Below the pieces are notes generated by a model. That model made no database searches and was not told where the DNA came from. It worked only from the letters and a program-made list of their open reading frames with translations. 41,612 nt of DNA from Polyangiaceae bacterium (lineage in GTDB: Bacteria > Myxococcota_A > Polyangia > Polyangiales > Polyangiaceae), in assembly GCA_025937895.1 (NCBI GenBank), contig JAICQL010000049.1:1-41612 (forward strand). Reading direction: 5' to 3'. This document shows, piece after piece, positions 8,465 to 16,185 of the stretch. The position numbers and the translations under genes were made by a program. The stretch's first letter is position 1. Each line of letters opens with the position of its first letter.

Positions 8465-8482
8465 CCTGGGGACCAGCCCAGG
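8465..8482. promoter_or_regulatory. Inverted repeat in the divergent region before deoC
   Basis: CCTGGG (8465-8470) and CCCAGG (8477-8482) form a perfect 6-bp inverted repeat with a 6-nt spacer. It sits between the divergent HTH-receiver gene and deoC, about 65 bp before the deoC start. It could be an operator or an mRNA hairpin; it is short enough to be chance in DNA this GC-rich. Confidence 0.25.
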
Positions 8483-8545
8483 TACCGAGGCGGCCGTTGC
8501 TGGCACAAATCGACAATTGCGCGGCTCCGGAGTACTGGCACGGCG

Positions 8546-9238
8546 ATGGAGCTCCAGTACCGCGACGTGGCCAAGCTGATCGATCACGCCCTCTTGAAGC
8601 CGACGCTCACCGACGGCGAGCTGGAGGCGGGCTGCGCCATGGCTCGCGATTACGACGTGGCCAGCGTGTGCATCCTGCCACACGCGCTGAAGCGCTGCGC
8701 CGAGCTGCTGGCGGGCAGCTCCGTGCAGCCGAGCACCACCATCGGCTTTCCCCATGGCGGGCACACCATGCGCAGCAAGGTGGCCGAGGCCGAGCAGGCC
8801 CTGCTGGACGGCGGCACGGAGCTGGACATGGTGGTCAACGTGGGCAAGGTGCTGAGCCTCGACTACGCCTACGTGAAGGCGGAGGTGGCGGCCGTGCTGC
8901 AGCTCACCCGCGACGCCGGCCGCAAGCTGAAGGTCATCTTTGAAAACTGCTACCTGCAGCGCGAGCACAAGCTGGCCCTGTGCGAGCTGTGCTCGGAGCT
9001 GGAGGTGGACTGGGTCAAGACCTCGACCGGCTTTGGCCCGAGCGGCGCCACGCGGGAAGATCTGGAGCTGATGCTCGACAACACCCCGCCGCACGTGCAG
9101 GTGAAGGCCTCGGGCGGCATCCGCGAGCTGGGCCAGGTGCTGGAGCTACGTGAGCTGGGCGTCTCGCGCATCGGCTCGAGCTCCACGCAGGCCATCCTGG
9201 ATGCCTGGCGAGCCAGGCTCCAGGCACCGGGCGCCTGA
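8546..9238 (+). CDS. deoC: Deoxyribose-phosphate aldolase
   Basis: This cytoplasmic TIM-barrel class I aldolase cleaves 2-deoxyribose 5-phosphate to glyceraldehyde 3-phosphate and acetaldehyde, the last step of deoxynucleoside catabolism. The 230-residue product carries LIDHALLKPT (11-20), catalytic D94 in ELDMVVNVG, the Schiff-base lysine K158 in VDWVKTSTGFGPSGAT and the proton-relay lysine K187 in VQVKASGGI. Length is normal for bacterial DeoC. The ATG at 8546 fits the family N-terminus; the frame is open further upstream, but that sequence does not look like DeoC. No deoA, deoB or deoD lies beside it, so it is a lone gene here. Confidence 0.95.
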   Translation: MELQYRDVAKLIDHALLKPTLTDGELEAGCAMARDYDVASVCILPHALKRCAELLAGSSVQPSTTIGFPHGGHTMRSKVAEAEQALLDGGTELDMVVNVGKVLSLDYAYVKAEVAAVLQLTRDAGRKLKVIFENCYLQREHKLALCELCSELEVDWVKTSTGFGPSGATREDLELMLDNTPPHVQVKASGGIRELGQVLELRELGVSRIGSSSTQAILDAWRARLQAPGA

Positions 9239-9255
9239 GCGCAGCGGGCGCGCTC
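9237..9255. terminator. Hairpin between convergent deoC and outer-membrane-type gene
   Basis: GAGCGC (9237-9242) pairs with GCGCTC (9250-9255) around a 7-nt loop, overlapping the deoC stop and 22 bp from the convergent stop. There is no T-run, so it is only a candidate bidirectional terminator. Confidence 0.35.
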
Positions 9256-9276
9256 CGAGGCTGTGGCGAGGAGCCG

Positions 9277-9807
9277 TCAGAAGTAGAAGCGCACGCCCAG
9301 GAAGGCCTCGATGTCGAGATCGAGGCCAGGGACGATGTACAGCGCCGGCGCGAGCTCCAGGAACACCTCGAGGAAGGATGGCCTGCGGAAGGTGAGGTCG
9401 AGCCCGATGGGCATGCGCGCGGCCGCCGCGAACCAGCCGTCCCCTGCCCAGATGCGGCCACCCGCGCCGATGTGCCAGTCCAGCTTCGCGGTGCCGCCCG
9501 CCACGATCGGCTCCTCCCACAGGTAGTCCAGGTTGAGGGTCAGGTAGTCGAAGCCATCATAGCCATCGCACACGTCCGGCCCGTCATTGCGACGGCGGCA
9601 GCCGCCCCAGCCGGTGCTCCAGAAGCCCAGGCCGAAATCCCAGGCATTGGAGCTACTCACGAAATACTTGCCGACGATGCTCGTCGGGCTGCCCAGCGCG
9701 AAGCCGATGCCGAAGTCACGGCCACGCCCCACCTCCGTGGCCCCGGCGGGCGTTGCCAGCCCCAAGCTCAAGACCCCCGCGCCCAGAAACGCGAAACCAA
9801 GCTTCAC
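9277..9807 (-). CDS. Small secreted outer-membrane-type protein
   Basis: The GTG at 9807 has GGAGG 4 nt upstream and starts a clear signal peptide (VKLGFAFLGAGVLSLGLATPAGA, cleavage near residue 23). The mature chain of about 150 residues is rich in Gly, aromatic residues and alternating patterns, such as DFGIGFALGSPTSIVGKYF, DFGLGFWSTGWGG and DYLTLNLDYLW. It ends ...FLGVRFYF, with the terminal Phe typical of outer-membrane beta-barrels. Two cysteines flank RRRNDGPDV. It is probably a small barrel or periplasmic beta protein; I do not recognise the family. It is divergent from the sigma-factor gene across a 314-bp region with a strong operator-like repeat. Confidence 0.7.
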   Translation of the reverse strand: MKLGFAFLGAGVLSLGLATPAGATEVGRGRDFGIGFALGSPTSIVGKYFVSSSNAWDFGLGFWSTGWGGCRRRNDGPDVCDGYDGFDYLTLNLDYLWEEPIVAGGTAKLDWHIGAGGRIWAGDGWFAAAARMPIGLDLTFRRPSFLEVFLELAPALYIVPGLDLDIEAFLGVRFYF

Positions 9808-9991
9808 GATGCCTCCAAGACGGCCACCGAGGTGACCTCCATCACACTTTGCGGGCAGCTGGCAACGATCCAGCACGGACCGCAGGGTGCCGAGCCGAAA
9901 CAGTCGCCGAAAGCCTCGCCGGCGGAAGATCACTGGCCGGGTCGGCGTACCCGACCAGGCAAGCCGCTTTTTCGCGGGGAAGCGCGCTCGT

Positions 9992-10022
9992 GACGCGTAA
10001 CAGAGTGACGAAGTTACGCGTC
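9992..10022. promoter_or_regulatory. Perfect 10-bp inverted repeat, probable operator
   Basis: GACGCGTAAC (9992-10001) and GTTACGCGTC (10013-10022) are perfect inverted repeats with an 11-bp spacer. Equivalent positions are therefore 21 bp apart, two helical turns, as expected for a dimeric protein on one DNA face. GCGTAAC recurs in direct orientation at 10052-10058. The site lies 100-130 bp upstream of the sigma-factor start. A transcript hairpin is the alternative reading. Confidence 0.55.
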
Positions 10023-10028
10023 TTGCTG

Positions 10029-10042
10029 CAGCTAAATAGCTG
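10029..10042. promoter_or_regulatory. Short palindrome in the same intergenic region
   Basis: CAGCTA (10029-10034) and TAGCTG (10037-10042) flank AA, making a 14-bp palindrome in an AT-richer patch between the long inverted repeat and the third GCGTAAC copy. It may be part of the same control region. Confidence 0.35.
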
Positions 10043-10121
10043 AAATAACAAGCGTAACATCGGGCACGGCAACTGCTCTTCTCAGGCCTCGAACGCGATG
10101 CCCCAACGAGGAGACGCAGCT

Positions 10122-10703
10122 GTGTACGAGCTTGATGCCCCACTGATCGAAGGCCTGTTGCAGAACGAGGAGGAGGCCTGGCGCGCCTTTCACGAACGCT
10201 ACTCGCGCCAGTTGCTCGGGGTGATCAGCCGTGTGACCCGCCGCTTCCCCCAGCTGACGGGTACCGATCACCTGGAGGAGATTTATGCAAGTCTCTGTCT
10301 GCGGCTGCTGAAGGACGACAAGCGGCGGCTGCGCAGCTTCGACCCCGCGCGCGGCACCCCGCTCGGCTCGTGGCTGTGCGCCCTGGCGCGCAACTGCGCA
10401 CACGACTTCCTGCGCGTCCACCGGCGCCAGCCCTGGCTGTGCAAGGTCAGCGATGATCTCGCGGAGGTGGAGGCGCCCAGCGACACGCCGGACGCCTTCA
10501 GCGTGTGCTCGGAGCGCGAGCAGGCGCGCGCGCTCTGCCACCTGGTGGACGGCCTATCGGAGCGCGATCGCGAGTTCCTGGGCGCGTACCTGCAAGGCTT
10601 CGAGCCGGAGCAGATCGCCGCGCAGCTGGGCATCAGCGTGAGCACCGTTTACTCGAAGAAGCACAAGATCCTGGCGCGCCTGGAGCAGGCCGCGCAATTC
10701 TGA
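10122..10703 (+). CDS. ECF-like RNA polymerase sigma factor
   Basis: I choose GTG 10122, with GAGGAG 8 nt upstream, giving 193 residues; an ATG at 10098 is in frame but lacks such a site. Region 2 spans EEAWRAFHERYSRQLLGVIS to LGSWLCALARNCAHDFLRVHRR. Region 4 is the HTH LSERDREFLGAYLQGFEPEQIAAQLGISVSTVYSKKHKIL. The product would direct RNA polymerase to a specific promoter set. No anti-sigma factor is encoded next to it, unlike many ECF genes, so control may be transcriptional, through the repeats upstream. The close divergent gene for a small outer-membrane-type protein could be a target. Confidence 0.82.
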   Translation: MYELDAPLIEGLLQNEEEAWRAFHERYSRQLLGVISRVTRRFPQLTGTDHLEEIYASLCLRLLKDDKRRLRSFDPARGTPLGSWLCALARNCAHDFLRVHRRQPWLCKVSDDLAEVEAPSDTPDAFSVCSEREQARALCHLVDGLSERDREFLGAYLQGFEPEQIAAQLGISVSTVYSKKHKILARLEQAAQF

Positions 10704-10710
10704 GTCGCCT

Positions 10711-10723
10711 GGCGCTGAGCGCC
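10711..10723. terminator. Small hairpin between convergent sigma and lipoprotein genes
   Basis: GGCGCT (10711-10716) and AGCGCC (10718-10723) are perfect inverted repeats between two convergent stops. The loop must open to fold, and no T-run follows. Weak candidate for a bidirectional terminator. Confidence 0.25.
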
Positions 10724-10751
10724 TGGCTCTGAGCACGCCAGTGCCGAGGGC

Positions 10752-12311
10752 TCAGCGGATGGTGACCGGCGGCGCGGTGGGTGCCTGGCTGTCCGGCACC
10801 ACACACGCGGACAGGTCGAACAGCATGAAGGCCAGCACCTTCTCCTGCGGGCTCAGCTCGCTGGTGATGCAGCCCTCCGGAAAGCCCGTGCGCGGCTCGG
10901 AGATATCATCGATGTACTCGCCGGTCTCCTCGTCGAGCCTGCCCGGCGAAACGTGGATGTCGCTGATCACGAAGCGGCCGCACTGGGCGTCGTCGGCGGC
11001 GCCCAGCGGCGTGTTGGCGGACAGGTACTGCACCGTCTGCTGCTCGTCGCTGGCCAGCCAGCGCTGCGTGTATTCGGGATTTTCGCTGGCGATTGTGCGC
11101 TCCGGATTGATGATCTCCACCTCGCCCGCCTGGTTCAGCGCGCCGTTCGCCTGTGCCCACTCCGCCATGGCGGCACCCTTGGGGAAGCTGGTCACGATCT
11201 GCGCGGACAGATCGTCCAGATCTTCGTCGACGAACTCGGCCACCTCCGGGAAGGGTGCCGGGCCATACTGGAACCAGACCTCCTGGTAGTGCGAGGCGAA
11301 CACGCGCCCGCCGCCGTTGAGGTACTCGAACATGGCCTGCACGGAGCGCGGATCGATCGTCTCGATGGCGCGCGAGGGCTTCTGCGCGTCGCACGAGAGC
11401 AACGTGATGTCGTACGCCTGCAGCGAGGGCAAATCTGCCCACAGCGCCCCCGCCGGTGGAAAGTATGCGCCCCGGTTCAGCGAGTCGGCGAAGCGCTCTG
11501 CGCCGTTGTAGCCGGCGAACAGGTTGACCCGTCCGGAGCCATTGGGGTGAGTGAACTCCTCCGGCGCGATGCCCAGCTTCCGCACCAGGCACTCCAGCGC
11601 GTCCAGCTGGCCCGTGGCCACGGCGATCTTGGGGATATCGCCCTCGGACTGGCGCGAGGGCAGCCGCAAGGTCTGATCGGGGATGGCCGTCTCCCCGCAC
11701 GGCTGCACCGTGCCGATGTTGAACTCGCGCCGCCAGTCGCCCACCTGCACCACGAGCGGGATGTCGTCCCCCGCCGGCACGTTCTCCAGCACGAAGCGGC
11801 CATTGGCATCGGTGAGCGTGGAGGCGATGGGCTCGCCGCTGATCTCACAGCCGCAGCTGGCGCCCGGCGTGAGCGGCTGCAGGTCTGCGTCCGGCACGTA
11901 GACCATCGCGTTGTACAGCGCGAGCTGCCCGGACGGGATGTACACCGTACCCGTGACGGAGGTGGTGCCGCCTTCCGCGCACGTCACCTGCTTCTCGAGC
12001 AAGCCGCGGCGACGCACGGGTGGCCGAGCCACCACCGGGGTATCACCCGGCTCGATGAAGCCGTCGGACGAGGCTGCGGGATCCCCACCGCCGGTCAGAG
12101 GTGGCACTGCGGGCGGCTCGGAGCCAGTGCCCGGAGGCGGTGGCGACACGGGCGCAGAGGGTAGCTCGGCTCGCCCCTGCTCCGCGGGGCTGCCAGAGGG
12201 GCTACAGCCCGAGACGCCAAGGGGCAGCAGCACGCCGAGGGAGAGCAGCACGCCGCAGCAGCCCTGCCAGGCATGGCTCCCGGGAGCCCGCGAGTTACCA
12301 TCAGCACCCAT
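10752..12311 (-). CDS. Lipoprotein with carboxypeptidase-regulatory-like domain
   Basis: ATG 12311 has AGGAG 7 nt upstream and gives 519 residues. The signal ends in LPLGVSGC, with lipidation Cys C36, followed by a Pro/Ser/Gly-rich linker (37-110). Next is a beta-sandwich-like segment: GTVYIPSGQLALYNAMVYVP, then STLTDANGRFVLENVPAGDDIPLVVQVGDWRREF. This is typical of carboxypeptidase-regulatory/CNA-B folds with a 'new attribute, then delivery' pattern. The C-terminal half includes IDPRSVQAMFEYLNGGGRVFASHYQ, which looks like a ThuA/amidotransferase-like strand-helix unit, and scattered cysteines. It is a surface or periplasmic protein of unknown function. It is convergent with the sigma gene and divergent from the J-domain gene. 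Confidence 0.75.
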   Translation of the reverse strand: MGADGNSRAPGSHAWQGCCGVLLSLGVLLPLGVSGCSPSGSPAEQGRAELPSAPVSPPPPGTGSEPPAVPPLTGGGDPAASSDGFIEPGDTPVVARPPVRRRGLLEKQVTCAEGGTTSVTGTVYIPSGQLALYNAMVYVPDADLQPLTPGASCGCEISGEPIASTLTDANGRFVLENVPAGDDIPLVVQVGDWRREFNIGTVQPCGETAIPDQTLRLPSRQSEGDIPKIAVATGQLDALECLVRKLGIAPEEFTHPNGSGRVNLFAGYNGAERFADSLNRGAYFPPAGALWADLPSLQAYDITLLSCDAQKPSRAIETIDPRSVQAMFEYLNGGGRVFASHYQEVWFQYGPAPFPEVAEFVDEDLDDLSAQIVTSFPKGAAMAEWAQANGALNQAGEVEIINPERTIASENPEYTQRWLASDEQQTVQYLSANTPLGAADDAQCGRFVISDIHVSPGRLDEETGEYIDDISEPRTGFPEGCITSELSPQEKVLAFMLFDLSACVVPDSQAPTAPPVTIR

Positions 12312-12600
12312 TCGCCAACTCCTCGTCCTCATTCGAGCCCAGTGTCGCGACCGAAGGATTCGGGGCACTTTTGACTCGCAGACCCAGCGCTTGCGCCGCC
12401 AGCAAGCCAGCGGTCTAGCACCGGGGAGGCCTGACCGCCGTGCAGCGGGGACTCGGAGACCGCCAATTGCCTCCGAAATCGAGCACCATCAAATTATTGC
12501 GCGTTCAGCCACGGGCCGAGCGCCCTCTGGCGCCCCAATCGGCGCCCGGATTGCCGGCCCCCGGGTGGACCCTCCGGGGGTGCAGCACTATGCTGCCTAG

Positions 12601-13653
12601 ATGCGACGCGGCGTGTTGGCCGGGCCAGGCTCGTCGCCGGATCGAGAACCTTCGGGAGCGCTGGCGCTCCGGCACTCCCCGGCAAGGCAGCGGCTCTTTG
12701 CGCTGGAGCGCGAGCACGAGCGCTTGCTCAACGAGATCCGGAAGAAGAAGCGCGCGCGCGACGCCTGCGAGAGCGCGGCACGCGAGGTGGCGCGCGAGCT
12801 CGATGCGCGGCTCGGGCCATTGCGCGCCGCGCTGTGCTCGGCGATGGCGGAGCTGCGCGCCATCTTTGCCGCGCTGCTGGGCGAGGACAGCTTTTTGAAT
12901 CGCCGTGACAAGGCGCGCGTGCGGCGGGCATACGGTCACCTGCTGCCCGATCTAGAGGAGCGCGTGGGCGGGCCCGACGCGGAGCCCCACACCCCGCATG
13001 GCGCCCGCGAGGCACGCCCGCCGCGACAGGCGGAGGCGGGCTATTCTGCGCCCAAGCCCAAAGATCAGGGGCCGTGCCTGCTGCGCTCGCTGTTCCGGCG
13101 TTTGGCCGTGGCGCTGCATCCGGACAAGGTGCAAGACGCCGAGCAACGCGCGAGCCTGACGGCAGTGATGAAGGAAGTGACGCGCGCCTACGAGCTGGGC
13201 GATGTGGCCCGGCTCGTGGAGCTGGAGCGCAGCTGGCTGGCGGCGCCTTCGCGGTGCGAGCCGGAGCAAGACCTGGTGCGCAACACCGAGCTGATGGTGC
13301 AGGCCAACCAGGAGCTGCGGCGGCAGCTGCGCGAGCTCAATGCCGAGCTGAAGTCGCTGCGCGACTCCGTGGCGGCTGCCGCAGGCGCGCCGCGCGGCGG
13401 GCGCAGCCGCAACGGCGAGCACTCACAGGACTGGCTGCTGAGCGAGCTGGAGCGCGAGCTGAGCGAGGTGCAGACCCTGCGCGACTTTGCCCGCGGCTTT
13501 CTGACCGGTGAGGTCAGCCTGAGCGAGTTCTTGCTGGGGCCAGCGTACGGCTTTGACGATCCACTCGAGCGCTCCGAACAGTTCCTGTCCGATGCGTTCG
13601 GGGACGAGTGGCCCTGTCGTGGCGCGCGCCGCTCGCGCCGCCCGCGCAGCTGA
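12601..13653 (+). CDS. J-domain protein with flanking coiled coils
   Basis: This 350-residue cytoplasmic protein contains a J-domain core, LLRSLFRRLAVALHPDKVQD, with the HPD triad at 173-175 that stimulates the ATPase of a DnaK-type Hsp70. Helix IV-like sequence follows (SLTAVMKEVTRAYELGDVARL). N-terminal helices (30-70, EREHERLLNEIRKKKRARDA) and a segment at 225-260 (QANQELRRQLRELNAELKSL) have coiled-coil character. The C-terminal tail is Arg-rich. There is no G/F region, zinc finger or DnaK partner here, so it is a specialised rather than a general DnaJ. The ATG directly follows an in-frame TAG; the ribosome site is weak, so a later start is possible. Confidence 0.72.
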   Translation: MRRGVLAGPGSSPDREPSGALALRHSPARQRLFALEREHERLLNEIRKKKRARDACESAAREVARELDARLGPLRAALCSAMAELRAIFAALLGEDSFLNRRDKARVRRAYGHLLPDLEERVGGPDAEPHTPHGAREARPPRQAEAGYSAPKPKDQGPCLLRSLFRRLAVALHPDKVQDAEQRASLTAVMKEVTRAYELGDVARLVELERSWLAAPSRCEPEQDLVRNTELMVQANQELRRQLRELNAELKSLRDSVAAAAGAPRGGRSRNGEHSQDWLLSELERELSEVQTLRDFARGFLTGEVSLSEFLLGPAYGFDDPLERSEQFLSDAFGDEWPCRGARRSRRPRS

Positions 13654-13723
13654 GCCCGGGCGAGCGTTCCCATTCGGTGCGCTTGCTTACGGCGGCAAGC
13701 GCGTTGCCGTTCACTGCCGAGGG

Positions 13724-14476
13724 ATGTCAAAGGGGCGTTTCGCCTGGCTCGGGCTGTGCCTGGCTGCCTGCTCGCTGGAAGGCGGTGCCACCACGCGGCT
13801 GGAGGCGGAGCCTGCTCGCTCCAGCACCGGCGCGGCCGCAGCGGCTGCGCGGGACGCGGAGCTCGATGCCTTCATCACCCGCATCGTGCGGGACGCCGAC
13901 CAGAGCTGGGAGGGAGACTTCCGGCGCCGCAACAAGCCGTACCAGTCCGCGCAAGCGGTCACTTTCTCCACCCGCTCACCCAACGCCTGCGCGCGAGTCG
14001 GGCTGGTGCCGGCAGCCGGGTGCCAGGACGCGAGCGCGGTGTATGTCGATCTGGACTTTCAGCGCGCGCTGGCCAAGCGCTACGGTGATGACGCTGCCGC
14101 CCCGGGCGCGTATGCCATCGCGCACGCCATGGGCCACCACGTGCAGAAGGTGATCGGCCTGGATCGCAAGGCCGCGGAGCTCGTTGCCCAGCGACCTGTC
14201 GCCGCCCATTCCGTGGAGCTGCAGCTCGAGCTGCAGGCAGACTGCCTGGCGGGCGTGTGGGCGCGGGTCAGCAAGTCCGGCGCGCTGCCGCGCGAGCGGG
14301 TGGAAGACGCGCTGAAGCAAGCTTCAGAGATCGGTGCCCAGCGCCGGCTGGAGCGGGACGACTCGCGCGCGCTGGAGACGTTCACGTATGCCATCCCGCG
14401 CCGCCGGCTGTACTGGTTCGCCAAGGGCTACGGCAGCGCCAAGCTCGAGGACTGCGATCCCTTCGCCAGCGACTGA
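13724..14476 (+). CDS. YpfJ-type neutral zinc metallopeptidase homologue, catalytic Glu missing
   Basis: ATG 13724 gives 250 residues with a lipobox-like LAAC (C16), so it is probably a lipoprotein. Family sequence is clear: QAVTFSTRSPNAC, ASAVYVDLDFQRAL, AYAIAHAMGHHVQKVIG (130-146) and ELQADCLAGVWA (169-180). In active members the third motif contains HExxH (AHEVGHHVQ). Here it reads H134-A-M-G-H138, so the zinc-binding histidines and the E169/D173 region are kept but the general-base Glu is Ala (GCC). A metal may still bind, but proteolysis is not expected. The neighbour upstream is the J-domain gene, 70 bp before it on the same strand. Confidence 0.8.
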   Translation: MSKGRFAWLGLCLAACSLEGGATTRLEAEPARSSTGAAAAAARDAELDAFITRIVRDADQSWEGDFRRRNKPYQSAQAVTFSTRSPNACARVGLVPAAGCQDASAVYVDLDFQRALAKRYGDDAAAPGAYAIAHAMGHHVQKVIGLDRKAAELVAQRPVAAHSVELQLELQADCLAGVWARVSKSGALPRERVEDALKQASEIGAQRRLERDDSRALETFTYAIPRRRLYWFAKGYGSAKLEDCDPFASD

Positions 14477-14501
14477 GCGGGCGCGCAACTGCCGCGCTCA
14501 G
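14473..14501. terminator. Hairpin spanning both convergent stop codons
   Basis: CTGAGCG (14473-14479) pairs with CGCTCAG (14495-14501) across 15 nt. The left arm contains the + strand stop and the right arm the minus-strand stop of the two convergent genes. No T-run, so this is a candidate bidirectional terminator. Confidence 0.4.
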
Positions 14502-15958
14502 CCCACTGGCTCGTAAATGACGTAGCCAAACTGCCTCGAGTCCGGCGACCACGAGTTGACGTTGAGCGTGCCCTGGCCGCCGAAGAACTCGCTGAGCAGC
14601 TCGATGTTCTGGGCCTCGGGCTTGGCACCAGGGGCGCGCGCCAGGCGCAGCTGCATGCCGTGCATGCGATCGTTGTGGCCCTCGACCCCGTGCGGAAACG
14701 AGAGCCAGACCAGCCACTGTCCGTCGGGCGAGAGGTGCGGAAACCAGTCCTCCGGCTCATCGCTGGTCACCTGCTCCGCGCGCGTGTCCCCCACCCCGGC
14801 GCCATCGGGCGGCATGCGCCACAGATTCCAGCGACCGCCGCGGTTGGAGTTGAAGTAGATCCAGCGGCCATCGGGGCTGTATTCGGGGCCATCGTCGTAG
14901 CCGCCGAGCGTGGTCAGCCGCTCCTCGGGTCCGCCCTCTGCCGGCACGCGGTACAGCTCGTAGCGGCCGTCGCCGCGCTCCGCCACGAACGCCAGGTAGC
15001 GTGCGTCCGGGGACCAGCCGTGGAAGTAGCTGGGGAACCTGGGCGTGATGAGCCGCACGTCGCTGCCGTCGGCGCGCGCGATCCAGACCTGTGACTTGCC
15101 GATCTCCGGAGTCGAGGCCGAGAAGGCGATCAGCTTGCCGTCGGGGGAGAGATCGTGATCGTTGTTGCAGCTGAGCTTGCCGGGGCTCAGCGGCAGCGGC
15201 TCCAGCTCTGGCCTGGCTGCGCCGAGCGGCAGCCGGAACAGGTCCCCGCGCGTATTGACCAGCAGGTATTTGCCGTCGCGCGACCAGTTGGGCGCCTCGA
15301 TCACGCCGTCGCCCGAGTAGACGATGCGCGAGCTGCGGCTGGCCAGATCGTAGATGGCGATGTGGCTGCGATGATGGGTGGCGTTGATGTGGCGTGGCCG
15401 CGTGAGGCTCACGTTACTGAACACCGCGGTCTCCAGCAGCCCCGCGTTGTGCGAGCACACCCCGAGCCCCACGTAGACGGGCCCGCTCATCTCCACCGTC
15501 TGCGGCTCGCAGGGCACCAGGGTCTGCCCTGGCAGCCCAGCCAGGATGGTGAAGCGATGGCCGCGCCGCTCGATTGACAGCCGCTGCGCGCCGGACACGC
15601 GGGCGCGGTGCTGGTGCGTCTCAGCGCCGGGAGTCAGCCGGTATTGCAGCCCGGTCAGGCCGTCGCCGTGCACGCAGGCGTCGGCGTAAGGCGAGCCCGG
15701 GGTGAGATCCTGCCGCACGATCAGCACCGCCTTGCGATGCGGCTCCGCGCCGGCACCCACGAAGTCGATGTCCGCCTGCAACGTCAGGTCGCCGCTCCAG
15801 CGCCGGTAGACGAAGTGAAAGCCGTCTTCCTTGCCCCACATGTTGGCGCCGCCGCCGGTGACCCGATACGCGCCCTGCACATGCTCCACGGCGCCGGGGC
15901 GGCCCGTGTCGCCCACGTCCTGGTGAGCGGTGAATGCACCGAGAGAAGACGTCGTCAT
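14498..15958 (-). CDS. TolB-like (PD40) beta-propeller protein
   Basis: This 486-residue protein has no signal peptide. Residues 1-190 form a beta-rich, lectin-like part (DGFHFVYRRWSGDLTLQADIDFVG, VYVGLGVCSHN) resembling DUF1349/laminin-G-type folds. Residues 195-480 hold WD40-like PD40 blades with the repeated core 'SPDG(K/R)': APNWSRDGKYLLVNT, DLSPDGKLIAFSAS, GWSPDARYLAFVAE, EYSPDGRWIYFNSN, HLSPDGQWLVWLSF, SWSPDSRQFGYVIY. Such propellers bind peptides or small ligands, and similar proteins are often described as TolB-related biopolymer transporters. Lack of an export signal argues against a role in the Tol system. It is divergent from the RND operon. Confidence 0.78.
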   Translation of the reverse strand: MTTSSLGAFTAHQDVGDTGRPGAVEHVQGAYRVTGGGANMWGKEDGFHFVYRRWSGDLTLQADIDFVGAGAEPHRKAVLIVRQDLTPGSPYADACVHGDGLTGLQYRLTPGAETHQHRARVSGAQRLSIERRGHRFTILAGLPGQTLVPCEPQTVEMSGPVYVGLGVCSHNAGLLETAVFSNVSLTRPRHINATHHRSHIAIYDLASRSSRIVYSGDGVIEAPNWSRDGKYLLVNTRGDLFRLPLGAARPELEPLPLSPGKLSCNNDHDLSPDGKLIAFSASTPEIGKSQVWIARADGSDVRLITPRFPSYFHGWSPDARYLAFVAERGDGRYELYRVPAEGGPEERLTTLGGYDDGPEYSPDGRWIYFNSNRGGRWNLWRMPPDGAGVGDTRAEQVTSDEPEDWFPHLSPDGQWLVWLSFPHGVEGHNDRMHGMQLRLARAPGAKPEAQNIELLSEFFGGQGTLNVNSWSPDSRQFGYVIYEPVG

Positions 15959-15982
15959 GATGGATTGCCTCGAAGCTCAGGT

Positions 15983-15996
15983 TTTCAGTGCTGAAA
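15983..15996. promoter_or_regulatory. Palindrome TTTCAG-TG-CTGAAA in the RND divergent region
   Basis: Perfect 6-bp arms separated by TG lie 25 bp upstream of the TolB-like start and about 190 bp before the RND adaptor. GAAACGA follows the right arm (15993-15999) and recurs near 16053. Divergent RND genes are often controlled by small dimeric repressors, but no TetR or MarR gene is adjacent. Confidence 0.35.
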
Positions 15997-16185
15997 CGAA
16001 CGGGCGCGCAGAATAAGCGCCGCTAGCGAGCTTGGAAATGCCCGCCCGTGCCGAAACGAGCCACGGGTCCGCCAACAGGCCGAGCTTGCAATCGCCCAAA
16101 ATCAACGGAAATTGCGCCGAGGACCGCGGCAACTGGCGGGGATGCCCCTTGTCAGCTCCAGCACTGAACGCCAGAGTCCCGGGCG

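Larger units (their letters stand above)
9808..10121. other. Divergent intergenic region, outer-membrane-type gene / sigma factor
   Basis: These 314 bp hold no convincing gene. They are less GC-rich than the flanks, especially around 10020-10060. They contain the long inverted repeat 9992-10022, the palindrome 10029-10042, a third GCGTAAC copy at 10052-10058 and the sigma-factor ribosome site GAGGAG (10108-10113). Confidence 0.6.

Noticed and set aside
8501..8520. Possible sigma-54 promoter TGGCAC...TTGC before deoC
   Set aside because: The spacing between the two elements is 10 bp instead of about 5, so the -24/-12 geometry fails.
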